Notes: generated by a model from the letters alone, not told the origin. DNA of 64,000 bases from Palleronia aestuarii (GCF_003253995.1 NZ_QKZL01000004.1:1-64000); one strand, 5' to 3'; positions 16,321 to 28,026 are shown, numbered from the stretch's first letter. Numbers and translations are program-made.

Positions 16321-17109
16321 TCAGGACAGAGCGGTCACGGCGCGCGCTGTCATGACCTTGGTCAGATGCGCGCGGTAAGCACCGCTGCCGTGCAGATCGG
16401 AGATCATGTCGGCATCGTCGACCTTCAGATCCTTGACCGCGTCGGCGGAGAACGTCTTCGATAGGGCTTCTTCCGCCTCCGTCCAGCGAAAGACGCCGAG
16501 TTCGGAAGCTCCGGTCACGGCGACGCGGACGCCCGCGTCGTATTTCGCGACGAAGACCGCGGTAAGCGGGAAGCGCGAGGCGGGCTGGATGAACTTCTCG
16601 TATCGCGCGGCCTGCGGGATCGGGAACGTGACGCCCGTGACGATCTCGCCCTCCTCGAGCGCCGTCATGAACATGCCTTCGAAGAAGTCGTCCGCCGCGA
16701 TCTCTCGCCGGTCGGTCTTGATCGTCGCGCCGGAGCCGAGCGCCGCCGCCGGGTAGCAGGCCGACGGATCGTTGTTCGCAAGCGAACCGCCGATCGTCCC
16801 GCGATTCCGCACCGCCGGATCGCCGATCCGCGCCGCGAGCGAGGCAAGGCCCGGATAGGCCTCCTTCGTCTCCCGCGCGACGGTCGCATGGGTGGTGGCA
16901 CCGCCGACATGGACCTGATCGCCCTCGATCCTTACATATCGCAACTCGTCGATCCCGAGGAGGCTCACGAGCTTCGTCGGCGCGGCGAGACGCGCCTTCA
17001 TGGTGGGCAGGAGCGTCTGGCCGCCCGAATAGGGCTGCGCTTCCTCTTCCTTCAAGGCCGCAACGGCGTCCTCGATCGATGTCGGCTTGACCAGTTCGAA
17101 ATTGTGCAT
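16321..17109 (-). CDS. coxM: CO dehydrogenase-type medium subunit, FAD-binding (CoxM family)
   Basis: The 262-residue flavoprotein subunit of a xanthine-oxidase-family molybdenum hydroxylase. It passes electrons from the FeS subunit to the acceptor. FAD-binding motifs are YSGGQTLLPTMKARLA (about 28-43) and RNRGTIGGSLANNDPSACYP (about 100-120), both standard for CoxM. The start at 17109 follows agggacagg. An N-terminal extension of 12 residues in frame runs into the coxL end and is not needed. It is the last gene of coxG–coxS–coxL–coxM, 13 bases after coxL. Substrate cannot be told from this subunit. Confidence 0.92.
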   Translation of the reverse strand: MHNFELVKPTSIEDAVAALKEEEAQPYSGGQTLLPTMKARLAAPTKLVSLLGIDELRYVRIEGDQVHVGGATTHATVARETKEAYPGLASLAARIGDPAVRNRGTIGGSLANNDPSACYPAAALGSGATIKTDRREIAADDFFEGMFMTALEEGEIVTGVTFPIPQAARYEKFIQPASRFPLTAVFVAKYDAGVRVAVTGASELGVFRWTEAEEALSKTFSADAVKDLKVDDADMISDLHGSGAYRAHLTKVMTARAVTALS

Positions 17110-17122
17110 GTCCTGTCCCTTC

Positions 17123-19504
17123 CTACCGCTTGGCCGCGGTAGCATCCTGAATTGCTTGCCAGACCCGCGAAGGTATCAGCGGCATGTCGATATGCCCCAC
17201 GTCATAACCCCCCCGCTGGAGCGCGTCGATCACCGCGTTGACTACCGCCGGAGGCGACCCGATCGCGCCTGCTTCCCCACACCCCTTCACGCCTAGCGGG
17301 TTGTGGGTGCACGGGGTGGCGCAAGAGGCGTCGACGGTAAACATCGGCACGTCACCCGCCCGGGGCATCGCGTAATCCATGTAAGAGGCGGAGATGAGCT
17401 GTCCCTCGGCATCGTAGGCGCAATTCTCCATCATCGCTTGCCCGATCCCCTGCGCGACCCCGCCATGGACCTGCCCGTCGACGATCATCGGATTGATGAC
17501 GTTGCCGAAATCGTCCGCGGCGGTGAAGGCCAGAACCTTCACATGGCCCGTCTCCGGATCGACCTCCACCTCGCAGCCATAGCCGCCAGAGGGATAGGTG
17601 AAGTTCGCCGGATCGTAGAATGCCGTCTCCTCGAGCCCCGGCTCGATTTCCTCGAGCGGATAATTGTGGGGGACATACGCCGCCAGCGTGACATCGCCCC
17701 AGGCCACCGACTTGTCGGTTCCGGCGATCGTGAACTGCCCGTCCTTCAGCTCGATATCGCCCTCCGATGCCTCCATCAGATGCGCGGCGATGCGTTTGGC
17801 CTTGGCGATCACCTTCTCCGCCGCGCGCACCATGGCCGAGCCGCCGACCGCGATGGAGCGCGACCCGTAGGTCCCCATCCCCATCGGCGTCCGGGCGGTG
17901 TCGCCGTGGACGATGTCGACCTGAGAGGCGTCGATGCCGATCATCTCGGAGATCACCTGCGCAAAGGTCGTCTCGTGCCCCTGCCCGTGGCTGTGCGATC
18001 CCGTCATGACGCTGATCGAACCCGTGGCGTTCACCCTCACCGTGGCGCTCTCGTAAAGTCCCGCCCGCGCGCCGAGTTGACCCACGAGGTTCGACGGCGC
18101 GATACCGCAGGCCTCGATGTAATGCGCGATGCCGAAGCCCCGAAGCTTGCCCCGGGACTTGGAGTCCGTGGCACGTGTTTCGAAGCCGGAATAATCGGAA
18201 AGCTCCAGAAGTTTGTCCATCGTGGCGTGATAGTTGCCGGTATCGTATTCCACGGCGACCGGCGTCGCATAGGGGAACGCCGTGATGAAGTTCTGCCGTC
18301 GCAACTCCACCGGCGAGACGCCGAGTTCCCGCGCCGCCTTATCGACGACCCGTTCGAGCTGGAACGTCGCTTCGGGTCGGCCCGCGCCACGATAGGCGTC
18401 GACCGGCACGGTGTTGGTGAAGACCGCCTTCACGTTCACGTAGATGAGCGGCGTCTTGTAGTTCCCGGCCATCAACGTGCCGTGCAACCAGGTCGGCACC
18501 GACGGCGCAAAAGTCGAGAGATAGGCGCCCATGTTGGCGAGCGTGGTCGTGCGCAGCGCGGTGAAATTGTTGTCCGCATCGAGCGCGAGCTCGATCTTCG
18601 TCACGTGATCGCGGCCGTGCGCGTCCGACATGAAGGCTTCCGACCGGGACGACGTCCACTTGACCGGCCGGCGCAGGGCCTTGGCCGCGAAGGTCACGAA
18701 GGCCTCCTCGGCATAGTGGAAGATCTTCGTGCCGAACCCCCCGCCCACGTCGGGCGCCACCACGCGCAGCTTGTGCTCCGGGATGTTGAGGACGAACGCG
18801 CCCATTAGGAGACGGATCACGTGCGGGTTCTGCGAGGTCGTGTAGAGCGTGTGCTCGTCGGTCGCGGGGTTGTACTCGCCGATCGCGACGCGCGGCTCCA
18901 TCGGATTTGCGACGAGGCGGTTGTTGACGAGTTCAAGCGTCGTGACATGCGCCGCCGCCTTGATCGCCTCGTCCACCGCCTCCCGATTATCCTCGACGAA
19001 GCCCCAATCGTAGCAGAGGTTCGACGAGAGATCGTCGTGGACGCGCGGCGCACCGTCTTCGAGCGCGGCCTTCATGTCGCAGGCGGCGTCGAGCATCTCG
19101 ATATCGATCTCGAGGGCATCGGCGGCGTCGCGGGCCTGTGCCTTCGTCTCCGCGACCACGACGGCGATCGGGTCGCCTACGTGCCGGACCTTGCCCTCGG
19201 CAAGGATCGGGTGCTTCGGCTCCTGCATGGGCGTGCCATCGCGCGATGTGATGAGCCAGCCGCACGGCACCCCGCCCGCGCCCTCGAAGTCTTTCGATGT
19301 GAAGACCTTGAGAACGCCCGGCATCGCCTCCGCCCCTGCGACGTCGATCGACCTTATTCGCCCATGCGCCACGTCCGACCGCACGAAATGCGCGTAGGTC
19401 TGGCCGTGAACGTTGATGTCATCCGAATACCGCCCGGCCCCCGTCAGGAACCGAATATCCTCGCGGCGCCGCGTGCTGTCGCCGATCCCGCCGTCCTTGG
19501 GCAT
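17123..19504 (-). CDS. coxL: Form II CO dehydrogenase-like large subunit, molybdopterin-binding (CoxL family)
   Basis: The 793-residue catalytic subunit holding the molybdenum–cytosine dinucleotide cofactor. The N-terminus ([17 protein letters not shown]) and motifs such as [17 protein letters not shown] and [16 protein letters not shown] are typical. The active-site loop reads [12 protein letters not shown] (Y371–R376), the AYRGAGR form II signature, not the AYXCSFR loop of true aerobic CO dehydrogenase. The real substrate is therefore open; form II enzymes have been proposed to oxidise other small or aromatic compounds. The gene stands between coxS and coxM in one minus-strand operon. Cofactor-maturation genes such as coxD/E/F are absent from the window. 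Confidence 0.92.
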   Translation of the reverse strand: MPKDGGIGDSTRRREDIRFLTGAGRYSDDINVHGQTYAHFVRSDVAHGRIRSIDVAGAEAMPGVLKVFTSKDFEGAGGVPCGWLITSRDGTPMQEPKHPILAEGKVRHVGDPIAVVVAETKAQARDAADALEIDIEMLDAACDMKAALEDGAPRVHDDLSSNLCYDWGFVEDNREAVDEAIKAAAHVTTLELVNNRLVANPMEPRVAIGEYNPATDEHTLYTTSQNPHVIRLLMGAFVLNIPEHKLRVVAPDVGGGFGTKIFHYAEEAFVTFAAKALRRPVKWTSSRSEAFMSDAHGRDHVTKIELALDADNNFTALRTTTLANMGAYLSTFAPSVPTWLHGTLMAGNYKTPLIYVNVKAVFTNTVPVDAYRGAGRPEATFQLERVVDKAARELGVSPVELRRQNFITAFPYATPVAVEYDTGNYHATMDKLLELSDYSGFETRATDSKSRGKLRGFGIAHYIEACGIAPSNLVGQLGARAGLYESATVRVNATGSISVMTGSHSHGQGHETTFAQVISEMIGIDASQVDIVHGDTARTPMGMGTYGSRSIAVGGSAMVRAAEKVIAKAKRIAAHLMEASEGDIELKDGQFTIAGTDKSVAWGDVTLAAYVPHNYPLEEIEPGLEETAFYDPANFTYPSGGYGCEVEVDPETGHVKVLAFTAADDFGNVINPMIVDGQVHGGVAQGIGQAMMENCAYDAEGQLISASYMDYAMPRAGDVPMFTVDASCATPCTHNPLGVKGCGEAGAIGSPPAVVNAVIDALQRGGYDVGHIDMPLIPSRVWQAIQDATAAKR

Positions 19505-19561
19505 ACGCCTCTCCTCCCCAAACTCGCTCCCGCTCCGGGCGGGTCCGTCTCCCGCAGCCTC

Positions 19562-20053
19562 CTACTCGGCCGCGAGCGCTGCGCGGTCCACCTCCTGACC
19601 GCTCGCCGCCATGATCGCCTTGACGATGTTGTGATACCCCGTGCAGCGGCAGATATTGCCGTCGAGATACTCCCGGATATCGGTCTCGCTCGGCTTGGGA
19701 TTGTCCCTCAGGAGCGTTGTCGCCGCCATTACCATGCCGGGCGTGCAGAACCCGCATTGCAGGCCGTGATGATCCTGGAACGCCTGCTGGATCGTGTTCA
19801 GCGAGCCGTCGGCATTCGCCATGCCCTCGATCGTCGTGACCTCCCGACCGTCGGCCTCGGCCGCGAACATGGAGCACGCCTTCACCACCTCCCCGTCCAC
19901 ATGGACGAGGCAGGCGCCGCATTGCGACGTATCGCAGCCCACATGCGTTCCGGTAAGCCGCAGATCATTGCGCAGGAACTCCACGAGCAACGTGCGTCCC
20001 TCGACGGACCCCGTGACCTCGCGGCCGTTCACCTTCATCTTAATGTCGTTCAT
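19562..20053 (-). CDS. coxS: 2Fe-2S subunit of CO dehydrogenase-type enzyme (CoxS family)
   Basis: The 163-residue iron–sulfur subunit linking the Mo site to the FAD subunit. The plant-ferredoxin-type cluster is [10 protein letters not shown] with a further Cys at VVKACSMF. The helical domain carries the second cluster with CGFCTPGM and [11 protein letters not shown]. Length and spacing are normal for the family. It follows coxG by 24 bases and precedes coxL by 57. The short C-terminal tail ending VDRAALAAE is not part of the conserved fold. Confidence 0.94.
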   Translation of the reverse strand: MNDIKMKVNGREVTGSVEGRTLLVEFLRNDLRLTGTHVGCDTSQCGACLVHVDGEVVKACSMFAAEADGREVTTIEGMANADGSLNTIQQAFQDHHGLQCGFCTPGMVMAATTLLRDNPKPSETDIREYLDGNICRCTGYHNIVKAIMAASGQEVDRAALAAE

Positions 20054-20077
20054 CGCCTCTCCTCTCGCCGCGCGGCT

Positions 20078-20593
20078 TCAGCTTGCGGCCTTGCCCCGGC
20101 CGAACCAGCCCTTTTTCGCCTCGGGCGCTTCCGCAGGCGCATCGTCCTCCGCGGGGCCCTCGACCACATTCTTGAAGTTCGTGAAGAACTGGTCGGCCAT
20201 CTTCTTCGCGAACCCGTCGATCACGCGGCCGCCGAGCTGCGCGAGCTTGCCGCCGACCTTGGCCTCCACGTCGTATTCGAGAACGGTGCCGTTCGCGTCC
20301 TCGCTCAGCGTCACGTCGGCGCCGCCCTTGGCGAAGCCGGCAGCGCCACCCTTGCCCTCGCCCGTTATGCGGACACGCTCCGGCGCCTGCATCTCGGCGA
20401 GCACGATATTGCCCTTGAACGTCGCTTTCACCGGCCCGACCTTCTGCACCACGGTCGCTTCGAACCCGTCGTCGGGGTTACCGGTCATCTCCGTGCAGCC
20501 CGGTACGCAGCGCTTCAGCACCGCAGGGTCGAGGATCGCGGCCCAGACCTCCTCGCGAGGCGCCTCGATCGTCCGACGTCCACTCAGTTCCAT
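20078..20593 (-). CDS. coxG: CoxG-type SRPBCC protein
   Basis: A 171-residue carbon monoxide dehydrogenase subunit G family member. CoxG proteins have a hydrophobic pocket of the START/SRPBCC fold and in Afipia (Oligotropha) carboxidovorans help anchor CO dehydrogenase to the membrane. The start [20 protein letters not shown] and the stretch CVPGCTEM are diagnostic. After the fold (to about 145) comes an Ala/Pro/Glu-rich linker ending in [12 protein letters not shown], a basic and aromatic tail that could touch the membrane; that role is inferred. I place the start at 20593, where the family begins. It is the first gene of the cox operon. Confidence 0.88.
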   Translation of the reverse strand: MELSGRRTIEAPREEVWAAILDPAVLKRCVPGCTEMTGNPDDGFEATVVQKVGPVKATFKGNIVLAEMQAPERVRITGEGKGGAAGFAKGGADVTLSEDANGTVLEYDVEAKVGGKLAQLGGRVIDGFAKKMADQFFTNFKNVVEGPAEDDAPAEAPEAKKGWFGRGKAAS

Positions 20594-20956
20594 CTCTCGT
20601 CTCCCCTCGCCGCCCGACGCACTCTCCAGAACTGCGGGAGGGCGCACTGACGGCATCTTGCTCTGGCCGGTCGCGCCCGTAGCTGATCGCCCACCGCTCC
20701 TGACGTCAAGCCAAATGGACGGAAAACGCCGTTTCCGGATCCGCCGGGTCGCCGATGGAATGAGCGGGGGACCTTTCGCACGTCCCGGTATCTCCCTGCG
20801 AGATGGACCCCGAAGGCACGGCAAACGGCATGGCGTGACGAAAACGTCGCACCGTCAGCGTCAACTCCACGAGATACTTCCGAAGTGCCTCAGGCTAACG
20901 ATTCGCAAAGGATATGTCGGCGAAATGATCTCAGCATAGAGATCGAGGATCGAACG
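20594..20956. other. 363 bases upstream of the cox operon, no recognisable gene
   Basis: The spacer between coxG and a small plus-strand ORF. Long open frames here on both strands are Arg/Pro-rich and look like shadows. It must contain the cox operon promoter, but I could not pick a convincing -35/-10 pair. Confidence 0.4.
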
Positions 20957-21052
20957 ATGACCAACATGCCCGCCCCCGCCCCTGCGCCGAAACCGCCGGT
21001 CCAGGAATTCCCGCAGCAGCCCATGCGTTTTACGGACTGGGCCTCGATCTGA
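20957..21052 (+). CDS. Possible small protein, 31 aa, Pro/Ala-rich
   Basis: ATG at 20957 is preceded by gaggat with good spacing. The product begins MTNMPAPAPAPKPPVQEFPQ and ends MRFTDWASI. It has no transmembrane segment. Ribosome site, compact size and isolated position make expression possible, but 31 codons can arise by chance in GC-rich DNA. No family recognised. Confidence 0.35.
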   Translation: MTNMPAPAPAPKPPVQEFPQQPMRFTDWASI

Positions 21053-21261
21053 TCGCGGGACGAAGCCCGTTCGCGACCTGCGAGGAACAGTTCCGGGGCG
21101 GCGATGGCCGTCCCGACGAACGGCTCCCTCGACCTGAACCGCGCCATCCCATTGATGCGCTGACGCTCGATCGGGCCTAGCCTTCGAAGGATGTCGAGCG
21201 TCTTCCGCCCGCGCGGCAACGATGGAAGGAACTCCATCGGCCGGGGCGCAGTTGGAAGCGG

Positions 21262-21666
21262 ATGACCGCTCATCCGCATATGCATCGTCTGGAACGATTG
21301 GAGCGCCTCGCAAGCAGGCTCGACAGCGCATTCCGGATCCCCGGGACGAAGATACGGTTCGGCTACGACCCCATACTCGGTCTCCTGCCGGGTGTCGGCG
21401 ATGTCGCCGCGCTCGTACCCGGCGTCTACATCATCAACGAGAGCCGCAAGTTGGGCGTGCCCACGCACCTGCTGATCAAGCAAGGCGTCAACATGGGGAT
21501 CGATACGCTCGTCGGCAGCATTCCCCTGCTCGGCAGCGTGTTCGACGTGGGATTCAGGGCCAATCGCCGCAACGTGGCCCTATTGCGCAAGCATCTCGAG
21601 GATCTGCACGGTCCGACCGCGTCGACCGGCGCTTCACCACCTCATGGTGCGCCGATCGACAGGTAG
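21262..21666 (+). CDS. DUF4112 family protein
   Basis: A 134-residue member of DUF4112, a small, widespread family of unknown function. The core GTKIRFGYDPILGLLPGVGD and the following hydrophobic stretch (AALVPGVYII) are diagnostic, and a second hydrophobic segment follows (NMGIDTLVGSIPLLGSVFDV). These Gly-rich hydrophobic parts suggest membrane association. The C-terminal 20 residues are low in complexity. It converges on ndk with an 11-base gap, and no function can be inferred from neighbours. Confidence 0.85.
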   Translation: MTAHPHMHRLERLERLASRLDSAFRIPGTKIRFGYDPILGLLPGVGDVAALVPGVYIINESRKLGVPTHLLIKQGVNMGIDTLVGSIPLLGSVFDVGFRANRRNVALLRKHLEDLHGPTASTGASPPHGAPIDR

Positions 21667-21677
21667 GCGACTTGTCG

Positions 21678-22100
21678 TCAGCCCACGATCTCGAGTTCGG
21701 AGAAGAAGAACGCGATCTCTTCCTTCGCCGTGTCCGGCGCGTCCGAACCGTGGACGGAATTCTCGCCGACGGATTCCGCAAATTCTGCCCGGATCGTCCC
21801 CGATTCCGCATCGGCGGGGTTGGTCGCGCCCATGACTTCGCGGTTTTTCGCGATGGCACCCTCGCCCTCGAGGACCTGCGCCACGACCGGCCCCGAGGCC
21901 ATGAACGTGGTCAGCTCGTCGAAGAAGGGCCGCTCGGCGTGGACCTTGTAGAATTCCCCGGCCTGCGCCTTGGTCAGTTGAAGACGCTTCTGCGCGACGA
22001 TGCGCAATCCCGCATCCTCGAACTTCGCGTTGATCTTTCCGGTCAGGTTCCGGCCGGTCGCATCGGGCTTGATGATCGACAGGGTGCGTTCGGTGGCCAT
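21678..22100 (-). CDS. ndk: Nucleoside diphosphate kinase
   Basis: A 140-residue NDK that transfers the gamma phosphate of ATP to other nucleoside diphosphates through a phosphohistidine. It opens with [18 protein letters not shown], carries the [11 protein letters not shown] segment, and holds the active-site His in ENSVHGSD (H117). Length and motifs are standard for bacterial NDK. It is monocistronic here, between a converging DUF4112 gene and a divergent BLUF gene. Confidence 0.97.
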   Translation of the reverse strand: MATERTLSIIKPDATGRNLTGKINAKFEDAGLRIVAQKRLQLTKAQAGEFYKVHAERPFFDELTTFMASGPVVAQVLEGEGAIAKNREVMGATNPADAESGTIRAEFAESVGENSVHGSDAPDTAKEEIAFFFSELEIVG

Positions 22101-22347
22101 TCGGATGCCTCATCTTCTGGCAGGGCAGACCCCATGCCCGCCCACAAATTGCGCGCCCTGCTAGCATGTGGCCCTCCGCTTGGAAACCCGGCGTGCGAAC
22201 GTACGCCGGACGGAAGCCCACGCCATCCTGCTGCGGCGGCGCGACCCGCGTTTCGAGGGGCGATCGACGAATCCGGGGGTTAGCCGTTGAAGATTCCGCT
22301 TCTTCCCACATATGGGTCGGACCCGAAACCGATCCGGGAATGGTTTG

Positions 22348-22821
22348 ATGAACAATACGCTGATGCACTGCCTCTATGTGAGCCGGGCCCTCGTTCCGGC
22401 TGACGCGGCAGAGGCCGCATCGATCTACGGATCGGCCCGGCAGCGCAATCCGCAGCTGGACGTGACGGGCTACCTGCATCGCGAAGGGCCTTATTTCGCG
22501 CAGTACATCGAGGGGCCGGGCTATGCGATCGAGCAACTCGTTCCACTCATCCGCGACGATCCGCGTCACGACCGGTTCCGCATCCTCTCGCATGGCGAAG
22601 CGGAGACGCGGGTCTTCGGTTCTTGGCACATGGCGTTCACCGACGAGGGGATGAACCCCTATGCGACGTTCGCCGCCGGCTCCGCGCGGCCGACGAACAT
22701 CGCGATGGCGCGTGCCGAGGATCTGGAGGCGTTCTTCCGTGCATCCGCCGACATCATCGAGGCGGAAAACTGGGGTGGCCCCGGTCCACGGGATGAAAAG
22801 GTCATGTCGGTCCGTCAATAG
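22348..22821 (+). CDS. BLUF-domain blue-light photoreceptor protein
   Basis: 157 residues, mostly one BLUF (FAD-binding blue-light sensor) domain with no attached enzyme. The key Tyr is in HCLYVSRA near the N-terminus, the flavin-binding region follows in RQRNPQLDVTGYLHREG, and the conserved Gln sits in YFAQYIEGP. About 50 C-terminal residues beyond the fold form helices that could bind a partner, as in other short BLUF proteins (PixD or BlrB types). The start at 22348 omits an N-terminal extension that lacks a ribosome site. It probably signals through protein contact, because no output domain is present and the neighbours are unrelated. Confidence 0.9.
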   Translation: MNNTLMHCLYVSRALVPADAAEAASIYGSARQRNPQLDVTGYLHREGPYFAQYIEGPGYAIEQLVPLIRDDPRHDRFRILSHGEAETRVFGSWHMAFTDEGMNPYATFAAGSARPTNIAMARAEDLEAFFRASADIIEAENWGGPGPRDEKVMSVRQ

Positions 22822-22881
22822 CCTTCGCGGCATCGCAGCACGGCGCTTTCCCAGCCGGGGCGGCTCTGCTAAGGGGCAGCC

Positions 22882-24729
<1,848 letters not shown>

Positions 24730-24778
24730 ACGCTAGGCGGCCGGAGGCGGCAAACGCCGGCGGGGATCGAGGCCGCGG

Positions 24779-25411
24779 ATGAGCCTCGATTTCTATGTTA
24801 CTGCCTTTGTGACGCTTTTCGTGGTCATCGACCCGATCGGAACGACGCCGATTTTCGTCGCCCTGACGCAGGGGATGGATCGCACCCGCCGCCGGGCGGT
24901 CGCGATACGCGCGTGCCTCATCGGGCTCGGGCTCCTCTTTCTCTTCGGCCTCTTCGGCGACGCCTTGCTGGGGTTCATCGGCATCTCCATGCCCGCCTTC
25001 CGGATCGCGGGCGGCCTCCTTCTCTTCCTCACCGCGCTCGAGATGCTGTTCGGCAGGCGCACGCGGCGGCGCCAGGATCAGACCGAAGCGGCCGAGCCCG
25101 AACCAGTCGAGGACCCTTCCGTCTTTCCACTGGCAATCCCGCTTCTCGCAGGTCCCGGCGGCATCGCCTCGATCATCCTGCTGACCGGGCAGACGACCGG
25201 CGATCTCTGGGCCTCGGCAGGGATTTTTGGCGTGATGCTCGTGATCTTCGCGATCGTCTTCATCCTGTTCCTGCTCGCAACCCCGATCGAGCGGGCGTTG
25301 GGGGAAACCGGCATCCTCGTCGTCACGCGGCTTCTCGGGATGCTGCTCGCCGCCCTTTCGGTCCAGTTCGTGATCGACGGCCTCCGCTCGGTCGTGGCGA
25401 GCTTCGGTTGA
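24779..25411 (+). CDS. MarC family integral membrane protein
   Basis: 210 residues with about six hydrophobic segments. The start (LDFYVTAFVTLFVVIDPIGT) carries the DPIGT motif, the middle has MPAFRIAGGLLLFLTALEM, and the second half repeats the pattern with PLAIPLLAGPGGIASIILL; these define the MarC/UPF0056 family. A cytoplasmic Arg/Glu-rich loop lies at about 90-110. MarC was once linked to multiple-antibiotic resistance, but its transport substrate is unknown. It follows the ABC-F gene by 49 bases on the same strand. Confidence 0.92.
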   Translation: MSLDFYVTAFVTLFVVIDPIGTTPIFVALTQGMDRTRRRAVAIRACLIGLGLLFLFGLFGDALLGFIGISMPAFRIAGGLLLFLTALEMLFGRRTRRRQDQTEAAEPEPVEDPSVFPLAIPLLAGPGGIASIILLTGQTTGDLWASAGIFGVMLVIFAIVFILFLLATPIERALGETGILVVTRLLGMLLAALSVQFVIDGLRSVVASFG

Positions 25412-25463
25412 CACCAGCGTCATCGCGCATGGATCTCGGGCCATTCGTCCCTATCTTCGGCCC

Positions 25464-26042
25464 ATGACCGGAGATTCCATTGCATCGCTCCTCTATCTCG
25501 CGCTCCTGGGCGCTGTGATCGGCGGCTATTTCATCGCGTCCGGCCGACGGAACATGGGCCGGACTGCACAGCAGGCGGCGATCTGGGGATTGATCTTCGT
25601 CGGCGCCGTCGCGATCGCGGGCCTCTGGAGCGACCTACGCGACACCGTGTCGCCGCGGCAGAGCCTGAGCCTAGAAGGTGATGTGACGCTGCCACGCAGT
25701 CGCGACGGGCACTACCGCATGACGCTCGGGATCGACGGCACGCCCGTAGAGTTCATCGTCGATACCGGCGCAAGCGACCTCGTCCTCAGCCGCAGCGACG
25801 CGGAACGCGTTGGTCTCGATCCCGACAGTCTCGCCTATCTGGGTCAGGCTCAGACGGCGAACGGGACCGTACCGATGGCACGGGTCTATCTGGACGAGGT
25901 CGAACTCGCCGGCGCGGTGGAGCGCGACGTTCCGGCCTCCGTCAACGGTGGCGAGATGGACATGTCGCTTCTTGGCATGAGCTATTTGCAGCATTTCGGT
26001 CGGATCGAAATCTCGGGCAACACCCTGACCCTGAGCCGCTGA
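25464..26042 (+). CDS. Membrane-anchored clan AA aspartic protease (TIGR02281 type)
   Basis: A 192-residue retropepsin-like protein with two N-terminal transmembrane helices (about 7-25 and 38-55), then a single protease domain. The active site is FIVDTGASDLVLS (D100), and the second conserved part is MDMSLLGMSYLQHFGRIEI. One DTG per chain means it must dimerise to be active. The protease domain should face the periplasm. The family is common in alphaproteobacteria with an unknown target. It follows marC by 52 bases and converges on holC. Confidence 0.9.
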   Translation: MTGDSIASLLYLALLGAVIGGYFIASGRRNMGRTAQQAAIWGLIFVGAVAIAGLWSDLRDTVSPRQSLSLEGDVTLPRSRDGHYRMTLGIDGTPVEFIVDTGASDLVLSRSDAERVGLDPDSLAYLGQAQTANGTVPMARVYLDEVELAGAVERDVPASVNGGEMDMSLLGMSYLQHFGRIEISGNTLTLSR

Positions 26043-26048
26043 TCGCCG

Positions 26049-26507
26049 TTACGCCTCGGCCTTCTTCTCCCAACGTCCGGCCTCTTCCGACCAGTATTGT
26101 GCGGGAACCTGCGCGCGGGTCAGGGAACGCCATTGGGCACGTGCCTTCTCGAGCGCGGCAGGATCGTCCCCGTCGAAGATCACGCAAACCCGATCGAGGC
26201 GATGCACCTCGTCCGGCGCGACCTCGGCTCCGTCCACGCACATCAGACAGGCTACGTCCTGCGGCAGGTCGCCCGCCGTCGTCAGCAGGATCGGCTGCGC
26301 TTCGTCCGCATCGCCCCCGGAGAGGCCATGCGGCAAGAACGACGCCTCGTCATAGGTCCAGAGCGCGGCGTCGAGTTGCTCCATCCGCCGGGGATTGGCG
26401 CCCCGCACCACGATCCGCCACCCCGCGCCCCGCGCCTTCTCGAGGAGCGTCGGCAGCACCGCCTCGAGCGGGCGGCGCGTGAGGTGGTAGAAGTAGGCGG
26501 CGCCCAT
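26049..26507 (-). CDS. holC: DNA polymerase III chi subunit
   Basis: 152 residues of the HolC family. Chi bridges the clamp loader and single-strand-binding protein at the replication fork. MGAAYFYHLTRRPLEAVLPT at the start and RVCVIFDGDD near the C-terminus are conserved, as is the order holC after pepA. The start at 26507 shares one base with the stop of pepA (TGATG), so the genes are coupled; the longer frame upstream is only a shadow of pepA. Confidence 0.9.
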   Translation of the reverse strand: MGAAYFYHLTRRPLEAVLPTLLEKARGAGWRIVVRGANPRRMEQLDAALWTYDEASFLPHGLSGGDADEAQPILLTTAGDLPQDVACLMCVDGAEVAPDEVHRLDRVCVIFDGDDPAALEKARAQWRSLTRAQVPAQYWSEEAGRWEKKAEA

Positions 26508-27976
26508 CAGCCCTCGAGCGTGTCGCGCACGAGCCGGTCGAGGGCCCGTACACCCCAGCCGGAGGCTCCCTTCGGGGCGTAGGGGCTGTCGCCATCGGTG
26601 CTCGCCACGCCCGCGATGTCGATGTGGCACCAGGGCAGGCCGTCCTTGACGAAGCGGTGCAGGAACTCCGCCGCCGTGATCGAACCCGCGGGCCGCCCGC
26701 CCACGTTCTTGACGTCGGCTATGCGGGACTTGAGCTGATCGGCGTAGGCCTTGCCGAGCGGCATCCGCCATGCGCCCTCGCCTTCCGCTTCCGCCGCGCC
26801 GAGGAGCTGACCGCAGAGTGAATCGTCGTTGGAGAAGACACCCGCATTCTCGTGGCCGAGCCCGATGATGATCGCGCCCGTGAGCGTCGCGAGGTCGATC
26901 ATGCCGGTGGGCTGGAACCGATCCTGCGCGTACCACATGATATCGCAGAGAACGAGCCGGCCTTCGGCGTCGGTGTTGATGACCTCGATGGTGTCGCCCT
27001 TCATCGAGGTCACCACGTCGCCCGGGCGCGTGGCGCCACCCGACGGCATGTTCTCCACGAGCCCGACGATGCCCACGACGTTCGCCTTCGCCTTCCTGAG
27101 CGCGAGCGTCTTCATCACGCCCGCCACGACGGCCGAGCCGCCCATGTCCATCGTCATCCCCTCCATCCCCGCCGCGGGCTTGAGGGAGATGCCGCCCGTG
27201 TCGAAGACGACGCCCTTGCCCAGAAGCGCGAAGGGCTGTTCCTCGCCACCACCGGACCAGCGCATGACGACGACCTTCGAGGGGCTGTCGCTGCCCTGCC
27301 CCACGGCGAGGAGCGCACCCATCCCGAGTTCGGCGAGCTTGTCCTCCTCGAGAACCTCCACCTCGAGCCCGTACTCGGCGAGCGCCGCAAGCCGTTCCGC
27401 GTAGCTCGTCGTGGTCAGGACGTTCGCGGGGGCGTTGACGAGATCGCGCGCGAAGAAGACCCCCTCGATCGCCGCGGAGAGATCGTCCGCGGCGGGGCGC
27501 AGCTCGTCGGGTTTCGCGCACATCAGCGTAACCGCCCCGAGATCGGGGGCCGGATCGCCGCTTTTGAGATCGGCGTAGTCGTAGCGACGCAGCAGGACGC
27601 CTTCGACAACTCGGAGCAGGCCACGGCGGCTTCCCCCGAGGATCGTGATCGCCTCGCGGCCCGCCGCCTTGGCGATCGCCACGCCGGTCTCGCGCGCTTC
27701 CGCAGGCGTCGGCCGGGTCGCGAGGCGCGCGACGATCACGCCCTGTGCGGCGAGCCCGACCGGCCAGGCGAGTTCGCGGACCTGGCCCGCCTCGATCTTG
27801 CCCCAGGCCTCGCTCTCCACGAAGCGGGCGAGCGCTCCTTTCGTCTGCCGGTTCACGCGCCGCGCACCGGGATCGAGCTTGCCGTCGGCGTCCACGAGGA
27901 CGGCAATCCGCCCCTCGGTCGAGGCGACGGTGTCGAGGTCGGTTTCGGCAAGGCTGAACGCGGCGGGACGGGTCAT
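26507..27976 (-). CDS. pepA: Leucyl aminopeptidase (M17 family)
   Basis: A 489-residue two-zinc cytosolic aminopeptidase. The N-terminal domain is divergent. The catalytic domain has VVFDTGGISLKPAAGMEGM (metal-binding Lys/Asp region) and the family signature NTDAEGRLVL (D336), with DMGGSAVVAGVM between. The protein is normal in length and releases N-terminal amino acids in peptide turnover; in some bacteria it also binds DNA. It starts 50 bases from the divergent lptF and is coupled to holC. Confidence 0.96.
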   Translation of the reverse strand: MTRPAAFSLAETDLDTVASTEGRIAVLVDADGKLDPGARRVNRQTKGALARFVESEAWGKIEAGQVRELAWPVGLAAQGVIVARLATRPTPAEARETGVAIAKAAGREAITILGGSRRGLLRVVEGVLLRRYDYADLKSGDPAPDLGAVTLMCAKPDELRPAADDLSAAIEGVFFARDLVNAPANVLTTTSYAERLAALAEYGLEVEVLEEDKLAELGMGALLAVGQGSDSPSKVVVMRWSGGGEEQPFALLGKGVVFDTGGISLKPAAGMEGMTMDMGGSAVVAGVMKTLALRKAKANVVGIVGLVENMPSGGATRPGDVVTSMKGDTIEVINTDAEGRLVLCDIMWYAQDRFQPTGMIDLATLTGAIIIGLGHENAGVFSNDDSLCGQLLGAAEAEGEGAWRMPLGKAYADQLKSRIADVKNVGGRPAGSITAAEFLHRFVKDGLPWCHIDIAGVASTDGDSPYAPKGASGWGVRALDRLVRDTLEG

Positions 27977-28026
27977 CTGCGGCTCCTGACAGGCTTCTTG
28001 GAGCCGATACCTAGTCCCGGCGCAAC

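Noticed and set aside
16321-20593. True (form I) carbon monoxide dehydrogenase for CO-dependent growth
   Set aside because: The catalytic loop is AYRGAGR and not AYXCSFR, so only the family name is kept.
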